The position numbers and the translations under genes are program-made. This document shows positions 54,346 through 64,000 of a DNA stretch of 64,000 nucleotides, in pieces (within the stretch, counting starts at the first letter, position 1; each line of letters opens with the position of its first letter). The notes under the pieces were generated by a model, which did no database searches, was not told the DNA's origin, and saw only the letters and a program-made list of their open reading frames with translations. This DNA comes from Pseudomicrostroma phylloplanum (Eukaryota; Basidiomycota; Exobasidiomycetes; Microstromatales), in assembly GCA_039545275.1 (NCBI GenBank), contig BCHS01000016.1:391604-455603 (forward strand), in the 5' to 3' direction.

Positions 54346-55284
54346 ATGGCCTTCTCTGCCCCGGAGGTCAAGGGGTGCTCAGCGCCGATGCCGCCCTCGA
54401 AGTGTATCTTCTACAAGCTACCACCACACCTGCAGAGCCTCAATCCTGTACACGCCTATGCAGAAGATGTCCCTCCCATCGTCATCCGAAAAGACGGTGC
54501 GGATGAGCAGGAGAACATAGTACAGAGACATGTTCTCGAGCATTGGGACCAAGAACCCGCGTTATTTTCAGAGAAGATGTATCGACGAATGGACGCCTTC
54601 AGATACAGATCTGACAGGCAGTCTGCCGCAACGACCTCGAGGCTGTCTCACCCTGAACAAAAGATCGAGGAGCCACCCGAGATGACCAATGATGAGGCGC
54701 CTGCCGAGCCTGAGAGGAACCCGCCCTCTGAAAGCGGCTTCTCCCAAGGTTCTCACGACCACTCGCTACCTCGCAGGTGTTCTGAGCGCGGAGGTCCCAA
54801 ATCTCGAAGACCAGACCCTCATGCGTCTCCATCCTCGAGCTCATGCTCGGGCTGCTCTGAAGTAGAGGTACCACTGGAGTCTTCTGCTATAAGCGTTAGC
54901 CCGAGGCACCCATCAGCAGCAAATTCGCCAAGTGTCACTCTCTCACCCTCTCCGCGAACAGCAGCGAGACCAGTAGGTGCGAATCCTGCTGCCGCTGCAC
55001 CGACTACAGCTGCGTAGCGTGCTGGGCCTGCACAATCATTAGGGGCAGCATCGTCAAGTGCAACAGCGGCCCCTATGTCTTCAGCGGCCCTCACCCAGAG
55101 CACGAGGGTCTTAAGCAACGTAGGTCAGCAGAGAGCCACTGCAGCATCGCTGGGCGGTCCCAAGGTCACACAAGCAACGGGCGATGGATTGCCGCAAAAG
55201 AAAGCCAAGAAGAGAGCCAAGAAGGTGATGAACGCCGGGTCAGGCAGAAGACACGAAGGTCATGAGGGCTCAGAAGGCTGCTGA
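54346..55284 (+). pseudogene. Hypothetical ORF interrupted by an in-frame TAG
   Basis: From ATG 54346 (MAFSAPEVKGCSAPM) a frame runs to TAG at 55015-55017 (223 residues). The same frame then continues open to TGA at 55282-55284. Both halves share an Ala/Ser/Thr/Pro-rich composition, and the second half ends with a basic nuclear-localisation-like run (KKAKKRAKK). The first half has a more ordered start (CIFYKLPPHLQSLNPVHAY, ALFSEKMYRRMDAFRYRS). Splicing around the TAG was tested: a GTAGGT donor at 54973 exists, but no acceptor restores the frame. It may be a nonsense-disrupted gene, a two-part readthrough gene or a chance ORF. No family was recognised. Confidence 0.4.
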
Positions 55285-56157
55285 GCGGACTCCGGGACTA
55301 GTGAGTCCCGTGGAAGAGGGGATGCGAGAGGACAGCGGTTGTTTCAGGGACGTCTCGAATGGTATCACATTACGACCTCTTCACGTGCTCTGCCCCAGGC
55401 TGCTGAGAATGACCAGCTCGATGCTCACTCAGTCACTTACAGTACACGTCTGCTGACATCGCCGAGACTGAGAAAATTGCGAATATCGCAACGACTGCCG
55501 CTGTTGACACCGTCTGGCACACTGTACTGTACTATTTCTGTCTACCTCCCCGACGCCAGCGGTGACAGGACCACTCATGTACATACTACGTCGACCGTCT
55601 CGAAATCTCAGCCAGCCAGGGAAAGGCGAGGGAGAAGAGCAGCCCATAGTCAGCAGCGAGGAAGCCAGCGACACTTTGTCCTTCGGCATCTCCCTCCGCT
55701 CGTGCCAGATGCAGAGAGGTCTCGTCCATTCTGACCGACTCGCTACGCTTGTGACTGTACCACCATATGATCCAAGAGTGTACCGTACCACTAAAGGCAA
55801 CCCAGCTTGAGGTCGTCCTGCGCACCTTTGTTGCAAGCAATGCAAGCGCAACCAAGAAGAAAAAGAAAGACCCCGCACTCTACTGTACGTCAGAAGGGTA
55901 CGATCGATCACAGAGATTGTCCAGTACAGTATACTGGTAGCGTCAGAGCTCGCGATGGATCGCCCAGTAGAATGATGTTGAAGAGAGTAGATGAAAAGAT
56001 GAAATTGCCTCCTACGAGGGAAGTGCTGCTAAAACGGGTATACATGATTTGTTCTGTGGCTTGGAGCAGGAGAGACCCTGACCTTCGTCGTGACATGACA
56101 TGACACTCATCGAGCCACCCCTCCTTCCTTTTCAAGTCCCTACTCTTGAGGTCGCTT
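55285..56157. other. Gene-poor segment with TACAGTAC motifs, downstream of kinase 2
   Basis: About 870 bases without a supported gene. It contains the strings TTACAGTACACG (about 55439), ACTGTACTGTACTA (about 55522), CTACTGTACGTC (about 55881) and a near-palindrome CCAGTACAGTATACTGG (about 55921), the same motif family as in the 42-45 kb island. Confidence 0.55.
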
Positions 56158-56765
56158 CTACTCGCTCTTCTTCCCAGGACGTACATCCATGCGCTCTTCC
56201 GCTTCCTTTAAGAGTGCAATGCACTTTTCAAAACACTTCCTTTCAATTTTCTGTAGTTTTTGCTTTTTGTCGCGGAGGATGTCCTTCTCTTGCCAGAGAG
56301 AGTTGATGATAATCCTTGTAGCATCCGCATCTGTTCCCATACCCATAGGGTCAATTTTCCGCAATCGCCATTGTTTCACTTCCTTCTTCAGGGCTGCAAG
56401 GGAGGCCGCGCCTTTGGCGTTGAAGGGCTTGGAGAGGTCTGCGGTGAGCTTGGTCCGAGCGTCGGAAACGACCTTTCGCAGATTGTGCATGAGATCTTTC
56501 CAGAGCGTGCCCGTCTCCCCGCAGTACGACTCCATTAGCTTTTATACGACCGACAGGGGAACCGTCAATGCGAAATGCGATCAGCAGATGTTCCACCACC
56601 AGACAGATGTAACCGTCGAGACGAGACCACCTACCATTCCCCATCTATTTTGGGACACCCAGATCTCCTTCTTCTCAGTGCGCAACTCTTGACTCAGCTT
56701 GACTTGTCCAGCCTTGTTCAGACCACGACTGAGCGCCATCTGCAGCCAGCAGCAGCAAGAGGGGG

Positions 56766-56803
<38 letters not shown>

Positions 56804-59157
56804 AGGAGAAAGGGAAGCGATAGTAAAGGAGGGAGAATCAGCTGGAAGGTACAGTACAGTACGCATGCAGTGAAGCAAGCACAGTACAGTTGACTTACGT
56901 TCCAGATGTGCAGGTACAAAGCACCTTCTAAGTCATCGATGTAGCGATGGGCATAGACGTTTGACTGTTGCAATGCAGTGTGGAGAATCTGCATCTGCTC
57001 GAGGATCGCATCCACGATGGGATCAAGGCGGTTACCGGTCTTCCGACCACCAACGACGGCGGCGGGGACTTCGGAGCTGAGCTGCGACTGCGCCAGCGAC
57101 TGCGCCAGCGATAGTTCTGCCGCCTTTCTGATGGCCGTGTCGACGGCGTTGTCCCACTCATTGGCTGCAGCCTTGGCTATGGCATAGCAGCAAGGCACAA
57201 AGAGTGGAGTTCCTGAGCGTGTGTCGTCCTTTGCTCTGTCGATGGTCGCTACTGCATCTGATTCACCCCGATGTCCACGCCGGCTCAGGTCCTTGCTTAC
57301 GTTGCCAAAGTCTGCGAGATAGAGAGTGTCCGTTGTGCCGTGCAGGACACGAACATTCCCATCATTCAAGTCCCTATAATGGTATCCTTTGCCCGCGAGC
57401 TTGAAAAGTACATCCGCAAGCTGCCGATGGATACTCACAAGACCGTGTGGCCGCACTTGTTTACCAATGTAATCGCCGATATGCTGCTTGGTCACCAAAG
57501 CGCAAAGCTCTCGAGGAGGGAATTCAGGTGCAGCGCTGGATGCCGTCGTCATCTCCGAGGTTGAGCACGGAAAGCCGGCCGGTGGCTTGGCCAAGCCGAT
57601 GGGTACAGGGAGGAGCGGCAGTTCGGACTCCAAATCGTTACCAAAGGCCTTTCGCATGTCGCGTAGAGTCGCCAGCTCACGTGGGGTCAGATGTGGGGCT
57701 ACCCAGGAGAGCTTGAACACGTATGCTCGTCCTTGGTCATCTTTGACAACATCGGCGAATACGGCGGTACGGGACCGGAAAGGTCCCGGGCGTACATCGA
57801 GCGGACGCAGTTTTTCAACGTCGACAACCTTTTTGCCAGCCTCACCGTCCTGCTCGATAGAGAAACGCTTTGCGGCCGTCACATCCCAGCGACCACACAC
57901 GAGATTGGAGTATGAAAAGAGTTGCACGATCTTGACGATCTCCATTTGATCGACCCGATGACGGGTGTCAAAAGGCCGGGAGCAGCCATACAAACTTGCG
58001 TTGATGTACCACAAGTGTACCGTGTGTCCGCACCACGTCAGAAAGTGAAGATGGGAGAGCACTGGCCGGTACTGAAGAACCTTGCGCTGGTGATGTGATC
58101 GATTGGTCAGCCGGGAAGGGTGTCAGCGTCAATCATCTGCAGTACATCTCGACATACTGGCGATGATCCATGAGACTCACCGCATAGCGTACACTCTGCT
58201 TGACAGTGGGGTCCTTCCAAGCGAAGCTGTCTTTCGCCTTGACCTCGACGAAGGAAAGGGCATTGGACCAGTAGAACAAGTCGTCAGCTCCTGCTGAGAT
58301 TTGAGGCTCTGATAACTGTATGAAGATGTCAACCTTATTGATCTCGCTGTCCACGACAAGGTCGTTTATCAAGGGCTTGGATGGTGGGGTGAAGTCATTC
58401 TCCTTGTCAGCGAAAGTGGTCTTTCCAGCGAGTGAATGTTTTGTGTTTGCCAACTCACATTGAGTACCCGCTTGTGACCTCTTGCGACGAACTTGCCGTA
58501 CTCTGATCGGCCTGCTCCCGACTTGGTCCGCACTATCTCACTCAGGGCGCAGATGTTGTCCACTATGTCGCTCTCGTGGTGACCCTCTTCGTCGACGGCG
58601 GCATTGATCCTTTCGAATGCGTCCATACATTCACTTGAGTCGACGATCCTGCTTGCAGAAGCATGGATCGCTGGGGTTGTTCTCATGACGTAGAACTCAG
58701 GATAGAAGCGGCCTATGGCGTCCCTCCTGATGTCCGACTCTACCGCTGCTCTACCATCCGAGCGCGTCTCTCGAGAAGACGATGCGGCTTCGGTCATCGG
58801 GGTATCTGTAGGCAGACTGGAGCGTGCTGAGTTCGGCGGTGTGACGTCCTTTGACCCTTGCTTTGCCGCGTCCTTGGAATCCTTTGAGTCCTTCGCGCAG
58901 TCTGAGCCCTCTGCATCATCTGCGTCGTTCGACTCAGGGGGAAGGAGGCCCTCGGCTCGTCTGCGGCGCTTGTCTGTATTTTTCGGCATACCGAGAAGGA
59001 CTTCGGAGACCATCGTCATATCTTTCATTTCGCCCATGAACTTTGGCACTGGCGTAGCCTCAAAGGAGAATGTGTAGGGTTGGGACTCGGAGGGTTCTGG
59101 TGGCGTTGCAGGAGCGCTGGGCCCCGCCAGCATCTGATCAGAGGAGATGGCGACCAT
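56158..59157 (-). CDS. FunK1-like fungal-type protein kinase, copy 2
   Basis: Model: complement(join(56158..56538, 56635..56739, 56899..58086, 58181..58375, 58459..59157)), 855 residues; all junctions are in phase 0. The N-terminus is acidic/Ser-rich. The FunK1 front region is FYWSNALSFVEVKAKDSF then RKVLQYRPVLSHLHFLTWCG and HLWYINASLYG. The kinase core has AYVFKLSWV (candidate ATP-site Lys), KGYHYRDLNDGNVRVLHG (catalytic loop), and YLADFGNVSKDL with a normal DFG, unlike copy 1. HRYIDDLEGALYLHIWN aligns to HRYVDDLESAQYLHIFQ of copy 1. The C-terminus (KIERKCFEKCIALLKEAEER) matches DIERDCFEKCAVLLNTAAEA. Intron 3 (56740-56898) has no counterpart in copy 1 and holds a 35-G homopolymer (a C run on the gene strand). 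Substrate unknown. Confidence 0.8.
56768..56802 (+). repeat. 35-base G homopolymer
   Basis: A run of 35 Gs lies inside intron 3 of kinase 2. On the gene strand it is poly-C and sits where the polypyrimidine tract before the acceptor (GGCTGCAG) would be. Its exact length in the assembly may be unreliable. Confidence 0.9.
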
Positions 59158-62100
59158 TCCTGAATGCCTGCACCGAAGTGAAGTACGAGGATGCGGTGAG
59201 TCCGAGGAATTGGAGCATTGGAGTGATGGTCAGGGAGGGCGAAGGCTACCTACCCCGCATCCTGGACCTCTCTATCCGTTGCCAACACGGAAACAGAGGT
59301 TTGACTGGAAGCGGGGCTTGCCCGGGTGGGTCAGTGCACGCGCGCGTGGTTGGTGCAGGGTGCGATACGCAGATGCAAGGATTGGTCTGTCGCTCGTGCT
59401 CGTGAAGCTTGCAACAGGATCCACTCTTGGCCCGTCTCGTGGGAGTAGCCTGCAATGCGACTGGGGAGCTCCTTCCTTACCATCTGCTCCGCAATGTCAT
59501 CTACTTCGGCCAACGCTACCCTCTGCTTCCGACTCCTAAAGCCCTGGCTCGAATGCAAGCTCGCACGGCTGACTGAGCATGGTTCCAGCACCCTTCCTCA
59601 CACCTCTTCAGAACAATGAACAATCTTTTCCCATATTCCCCCCAACCCTCGTGTTGTTTCCTCCCTTTCCTCGGATCGATGGCGGCTTAAGCTGATCGCT
59701 CTGTACAGCGAAACAGCCATGAGCAAAGGCGGCAGGTGCCTTGCGAAGTGCAGGCGCCAGGCGAGCGGCATGGAGTCTTCTAAGAGCGTCTTCGCCTCAA
59801 GCAGTCCATCTACGTGCCCTTGGTGTCTTCCTGACCCTGCCTCACGACTTTCCACCTTCTAGCTGACTCACTGAAGACATCGATGCCTACCTAATGCTGC
59901 TGCGAGAGCCGCCCATACTCATCCTTCCCCTCCCTATCCTCATATCCCAGCAGCAACAGCATCCTCGTTCGGCCTCAGGGCTGACGCCGTCCAAGCCGGC
60001 TTGATCGGAACAGGTGAGTCTGCCTCTTCCTCTCCGCTTCCCCAGTACAGCTCTGACTCGAGGCCCCTTCCCATGCAGAACACACCTTCTGCAGACCGAG
60101 CGGACTTCCTCTGCTGCTTAGGGCTTTTCACCTGCGGAGCGGCCAGGGCATAATGGACGTCAAGCCAGGACCTACGCTACTGTACCAAGACGCCCACACA
60201 AGCTGTCAAAGGGAACACTCAGGTCTCACGAGTCTTGCGGCAGGAGGGGAAAAAGCTCTTGGTCAGCGGCCACATCTTCCTCTGGGCGACTTCCTCATCA
60301 ACTACCGCTAGCAGTTGCTGCTCCAGACCGGAAGATGGTCAGTGAGGATGGCTATACATTGTCGGTATCGTCATCATCATCATCATCATCAAGCACCATC
60401 TGATACCAGCCGTGACCTGCAGCGCTCAGTCTTCGGCATTCGGCAGGATCTTGCGCAGTATCGGATCATCACGAACGGGATGGCCCATCCGGGAGCCAAG
60501 CAAACCAACGCCAAGTGAGAGACCACGCGAGGTGAGAGCGGCCGTGAGCGGTTGCTGTCCTTCACCAGGCACGCTCAACTGCTCAGAAGTAGCGAGGAAA
60601 TTCGGCAAGGTGCGCCCTCTTGTGGCCAATTACCGAGAGGTGGTATCGTTTCCGAGGATAGAGCAACGGATGGCGCTGCAAAGGCCATGACCCCCTGATC
60701 AGCGAACTTCCTCTCGGCTGCACAATTCAGCCCTTGCTAGCGTCAAATCTGGACCCAAGCTCCGTTGCCTGTAAGCTCTACAACAGAGCGGCTACTTCGG
60801 CTGTGCTGTGCTTTGCCTGTGTTCTCAGAGCCTGGGTCGCTCACGCTCGATGCAATCGCATGGACATGAACCATAGCTTATGGGATGCGAGCCGCCACAT
60901 CCAAGAGCAGACCGTACCGTGTGCAGGCAGCAGGCGGGGTCCAACGGAGAAGCTCCAAAATGGGGCGAGCTCAACCTCAGCCGCATACAATCACCAGCAT
61001 ACTTTGACCCCTCCAGACTTTCACCCCGCTGGAAGCGTGAGGCTGGGCTCCTGGGCGCGAGGGACCAAGCCCGCTGCGCAGGAAGAATGCTCTTACGCCT
61101 CCCGACCCCGCCCTTCTCTTCTTCTCCATCACTCTCCTTCGTAAACAGCCTTGCCGCCACTGCCATGCGACGACTTCCCCATTCTTCATCTCAGATTTAC
61201 AGAGCGTGGAACCGCCGAACAGCCAAATCTTCACACAAGCATCCGAGATCGAGCTTAGGGTGCCACCTGATCCATTGCATCGCTGGAGAGAACACTCCAT
61301 TCTCGGCGTGAGTCCAAAGCTCAGCCTCAACATTGTCTTCTGTGGACGCAAGCCAGTCTCGTCGATCCTCAGGCCTACAAATGCCCCTACCACATACCGC
61401 TCCACTCCGGCCAGTCCTGCAAGTAGTGCACCCCTCTTTCGTGGATGGTCTCCGAGCCTGTCCACACTACCACTGGCCCCAGGAACTGTATCTCGATCGA
61501 GGGAGGCTCACCTCTACAGCGCTTTCCGTCCGTCTCCTTCCCGCCTCTACAGACTCGTGACCTCTCCTTGTCAACTCCAATGGGCGAGATGGAAGTCCTG
61601 ATGCACGACTACGACGAGGACCTTGACGACAAGCACTGACAATACCAAGACGCTTCTGTCGTAGAGACAAGGTCGACCTCGCCGTCGCCGTCGATGTAGA
61701 GCTGGAAGACTTCGACTCACTACAACATGTACTTGGCTCTGTGCCGTTTTTGACTCGCGCGAGTAGACCCAGGCCGCCACCACGCTCCATCGCCGCCCCC
61801 AACCGAAGTTGAAGGACGTGGTCAGGGCTATATTGAAGCCCACGAAGGGATATGAGGATACTGATAGACCCCACGCTACCTAATACTTCTGCAGCCTGCA
61901 CAGCGTAAACCCAGCTCTTGAGCACTGAGTCCTAGCTTCAGCTAGGAGGGAACGGTGCCCTGCCTTGCATCCGGCTTGCTGTTCAGCTGCCGGGGGTCAG
62001 CGTTCCAATGGATGACCTTGTGTTGTTCCAGCAAGCCTCCAGCTGGGCTAATCCTTCCGAAAAGAGGCCGCATCTACGCGGACTCTGGCGGGCTCAAAGA

Positions 62101-64000
62101 ACCTCTGCTCGCACATAAGAAGGCGCAGGTCTCCCAAAGATCGTGAGCCAAGCAAAGTGTCAGCAGGCTTTCGCTGAGCTGCAGAGCTGCACAGTCGAAC
62201 GAGACGCAGCATACTGTGCTCAAATCACCGTATTGAGCCTCCTAGCAGCGGTACCATCGTAAACCTTGGGAGTGCCGCTCTGCTCTCCTGGAAGCGTGCC
62301 TCTAGAGAATTCATTGAGCCGAGTCATCTTCTGCCTCGTAGCGCTTGGTCGTTACGCTCTTCCCACACGTTGAAGTATCACCTTTGTACCCAGCACATCC
62401 ACAGAGTGTGCAAATACCGAGCCCAAAGCTGATGATGTGCATATGAGAGGGGAAGGTGACGAGGACGGGACGATGGTAGTGAAGGAACGGAGGCGAGCCT
62501 TGAAAGCGAGTGCTCGGCATAGCGTGGCGTCTACTCTCCCAAAAGAGTTGTGTTCCGTCGAAGGTAGCATCCTCTCAAAGATCACGAGCTTCATTGTGAG
62601 GCATCTTCCAAATGCAAACGGTGTCATTTCAATTCCAATGCTTGCAAACGGACCGCCGTGTGATGTTCGACGCGGGCAGGACGAATGGTCACTTGAAGGT
62701 CGTGTGCCGTCCAGAGGCATCAGCTGTCCTATCTGAAGAGCTGGCTGTCTCGCCTCCTCTAGGCCTAGATCAGCTGACCGTAGACCTAGCAGCGTATCCG
62801 CTCGCAAGAAAGATATAGACCAGAACCAGATGGCGATGTCCGGGGGCAGGCATTGGGCATCCTTTTTCTACCCCCCGACTTCCGAGCTACGACACCGATG
62901 GCGAAAGATGCAAAGTGATTGAAGTGCCAGGAGGGTTCGAAATGCAAATGTGCGCTGTTGTGGAGATACGATGGTAAGGCGCAGTGTTGTCCCGTTCTGC
63001 CACTGCTGCCCACCTTCCCCATCGAGTCTGCCTACCGGACCGGTCTGCTCAACGCGAGCGCCGAGTCGAAGGTGTGACACCAATGCCGTTTACGCCTATC
63101 AGCAGTGGATGCGAATTGAAGACCTCAACCCTCAGTCACCGCACAAGATCTTGGTCTGGCCAAAGTCGCGGGAAAACTCAAGGTGTCGTTGATTAGATGC
63201 GGAGACGTAGATGGTGCATCGGCACGTACTGCTGCAAGCTTTTTCTTTGGCTTGATGCGGTTGGCGGGCAAAAGTCTGGCTGTCTCCGCCGACTGCGTAC
63301 TTGCAATTACGCCTCTACGCTCTGGTCGTATAGCCTTAGTAGTTGCCGGGCTATAGAGCCACGTTATGCACATCGTGGTGTGCCCTTGAGGTAGAAGGAG
63401 GCAGCCAATGGCTAGATCGCCTCCTTTCCCTGTGCAGTGACGTGTGGCCGAAGATACATTGCATTGTGCAGTCACGGCCTCGCCACGCCATGCTTCACTT
63501 GGAGCAACATACACGCGCTCGGCCAGTCGGCCTTGCTGTTGAGTCAGTCTCGAATGAGCTGGTGACAAAGCCGTGTGCAGTATCCGCTAGCAAGGCTTGA
63601 AGAGTAAAGAGGTACACAGTAGCCGATGCGTTCTTGCCGTTGCTGTCCACTGATCTTCCGGCGCCGATCGAGCAAGATGGTCAAGTCGTTGAGCGTCAAA
63701 TGACCATGTTCTCTACGTGCCGAACGACATGGAGTCTACTCACCGATTGGGTTCGAGGCTGCTTCGTGAGCCCGACCTCTTTGTGGCACCTAGGCAGTGA
63801 TAGCCTTTCCGAGACAAACGAGCGCTCGCCGGCATGTGCAGCATAGGGATGAGGGGCTTCTTGACATGGTCGCTTGTAGCCTAGTCCTCACGGCGGCACC
63901 GTTACGTAGCGAGTGTCGTGGTAGTGCTCAGTCCTGTGTTGGGTTTTCTGCTTAGGCTTGGGAAAGGCAGAGTAGTTTATAGTGGAGATCAGTAGCGAGG
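59158..64000. other. Gene-poor 3' end of the window
   Basis: About 4.8 kb upstream of kinase 2 with no gene I can support. ORFs on both strands are below 165 residues, overlap one another, and show no domain, splice continuity or protein-like composition. A (TCA)n run occurs at about 60370-60391. Kinase 2's promoter is presumably in the first few hundred bases. Confidence 0.5.
60370..60391 (+). repeat. TCA trinucleotide microsatellite
   Basis: About seven tandem TCA units in non-coding sequence. Confidence 0.85.

Noticed and set aside
54973..55042. Intron removing the TAG from the interrupted ORF (GTAGGT...CATTAG)
   Set aside because: The junction shifts the frame to one that stops within about 25 codons. 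None of the nearby AGs restores the original frame.
56740..56898. Pro-rich reading of the C run as coding sequence of kinase 2
   Set aside because: GTAAGT donor and GCTGCAG acceptor flank it, and removal aligns kinase 2 to kinase 1. The Pro run is only poly-C in frame.
63125..63568. Minus-strand ORF of 147 residues near the window end
   Set aside because: Overlapped by equal-sized ORFs on the other strand. No motif or splice continuity.

Overview
The window is nuclear DNA of a filamentous or yeast-like fungus. Genes are split by short introns of about 50-140 bases, with GTGAGT/GTAAGT donors, CTGAC-type branch sites and CAG/TAG acceptors. Housekeeping proteins are clearly eukaryotic, coding DNA is GC-rich, and many proteins carry Ser/Ala/Gly/Gln low-complexity extensions. 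Gene style plus a pair of FunK1-like (fungal-type) protein kinases suggests a basidiomycete, possibly a smut-related one (Ustilaginomycotina). That placement is inference, not proof. Two N characters at 39152 and 39164 show this is a draft assembly.

Layout. 1-9.4 kb: the 3' part of a long coiled-coil protein, a small low-complexity protein ending in a CaaX box, a four-span membrane protein with a SAP/HeH-like N-terminus, and an unrecognised seven-exon gene. 9.6-28.7 kb: a dense housekeeping block with TMA64/eIF2D (translation), EMC1 (ER membrane insertion), DIM1 (18S rRNA dimethylation), a secreted GH128 glucanase, the giant APC1 (anaphase-promoting complex), VPS26 (retromer) and LSM7 (mRNA decay/splicing). 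30.1-32.7 kb: FunK1-like kinase 1. 33.3-40.2 kb: SKI3 and an AP-1 type beta-adaptin, divergently arranged. 40.2-45.2 kb: a gene-poor island with degenerate repeats and many TACAGTAC/TACTGTAC motifs. 45.2-54 kb: a membrane-anchored amidohydrolase, CCT7, SEC12 and NAF1. 54.3-59.2 kb: a broken or readthrough ORF and FunK1-like kinase 2, again among TACAGTAC motifs. 59.2-64 kb: no supportable gene.

Many housekeeping genes sit head-to-head with 280-625 bases between start codons (APC1/VPS26, EMC1/DIM1, SKI3/AP-1 beta, amidohydrolase/CCT7, SEC12/NAF1), so shared promoters are likely. There is no biosynthetic cluster. The genes serve general RNA metabolism (DIM1, LSM7, SKI3, NAF1), translation and folding (eIF2D, CCT7), membrane traffic (SEC12, AP-1 beta, VPS26, EMC1) and the cell cycle (APC1).

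The accessory interest lies in the kinase/repeat islands. Two diverged FunK1-like kinases share most intron positions. Kinase 2 has one extra intron, and it carries both the island's TACAGTAC motif and a 35-base G run. A nearby three-copy repeat (43.4-44.5 kb) keeps a similar peptide in all copies. All exon coordinates are hand-derived from splice signals and frame continuity, without transcript data.
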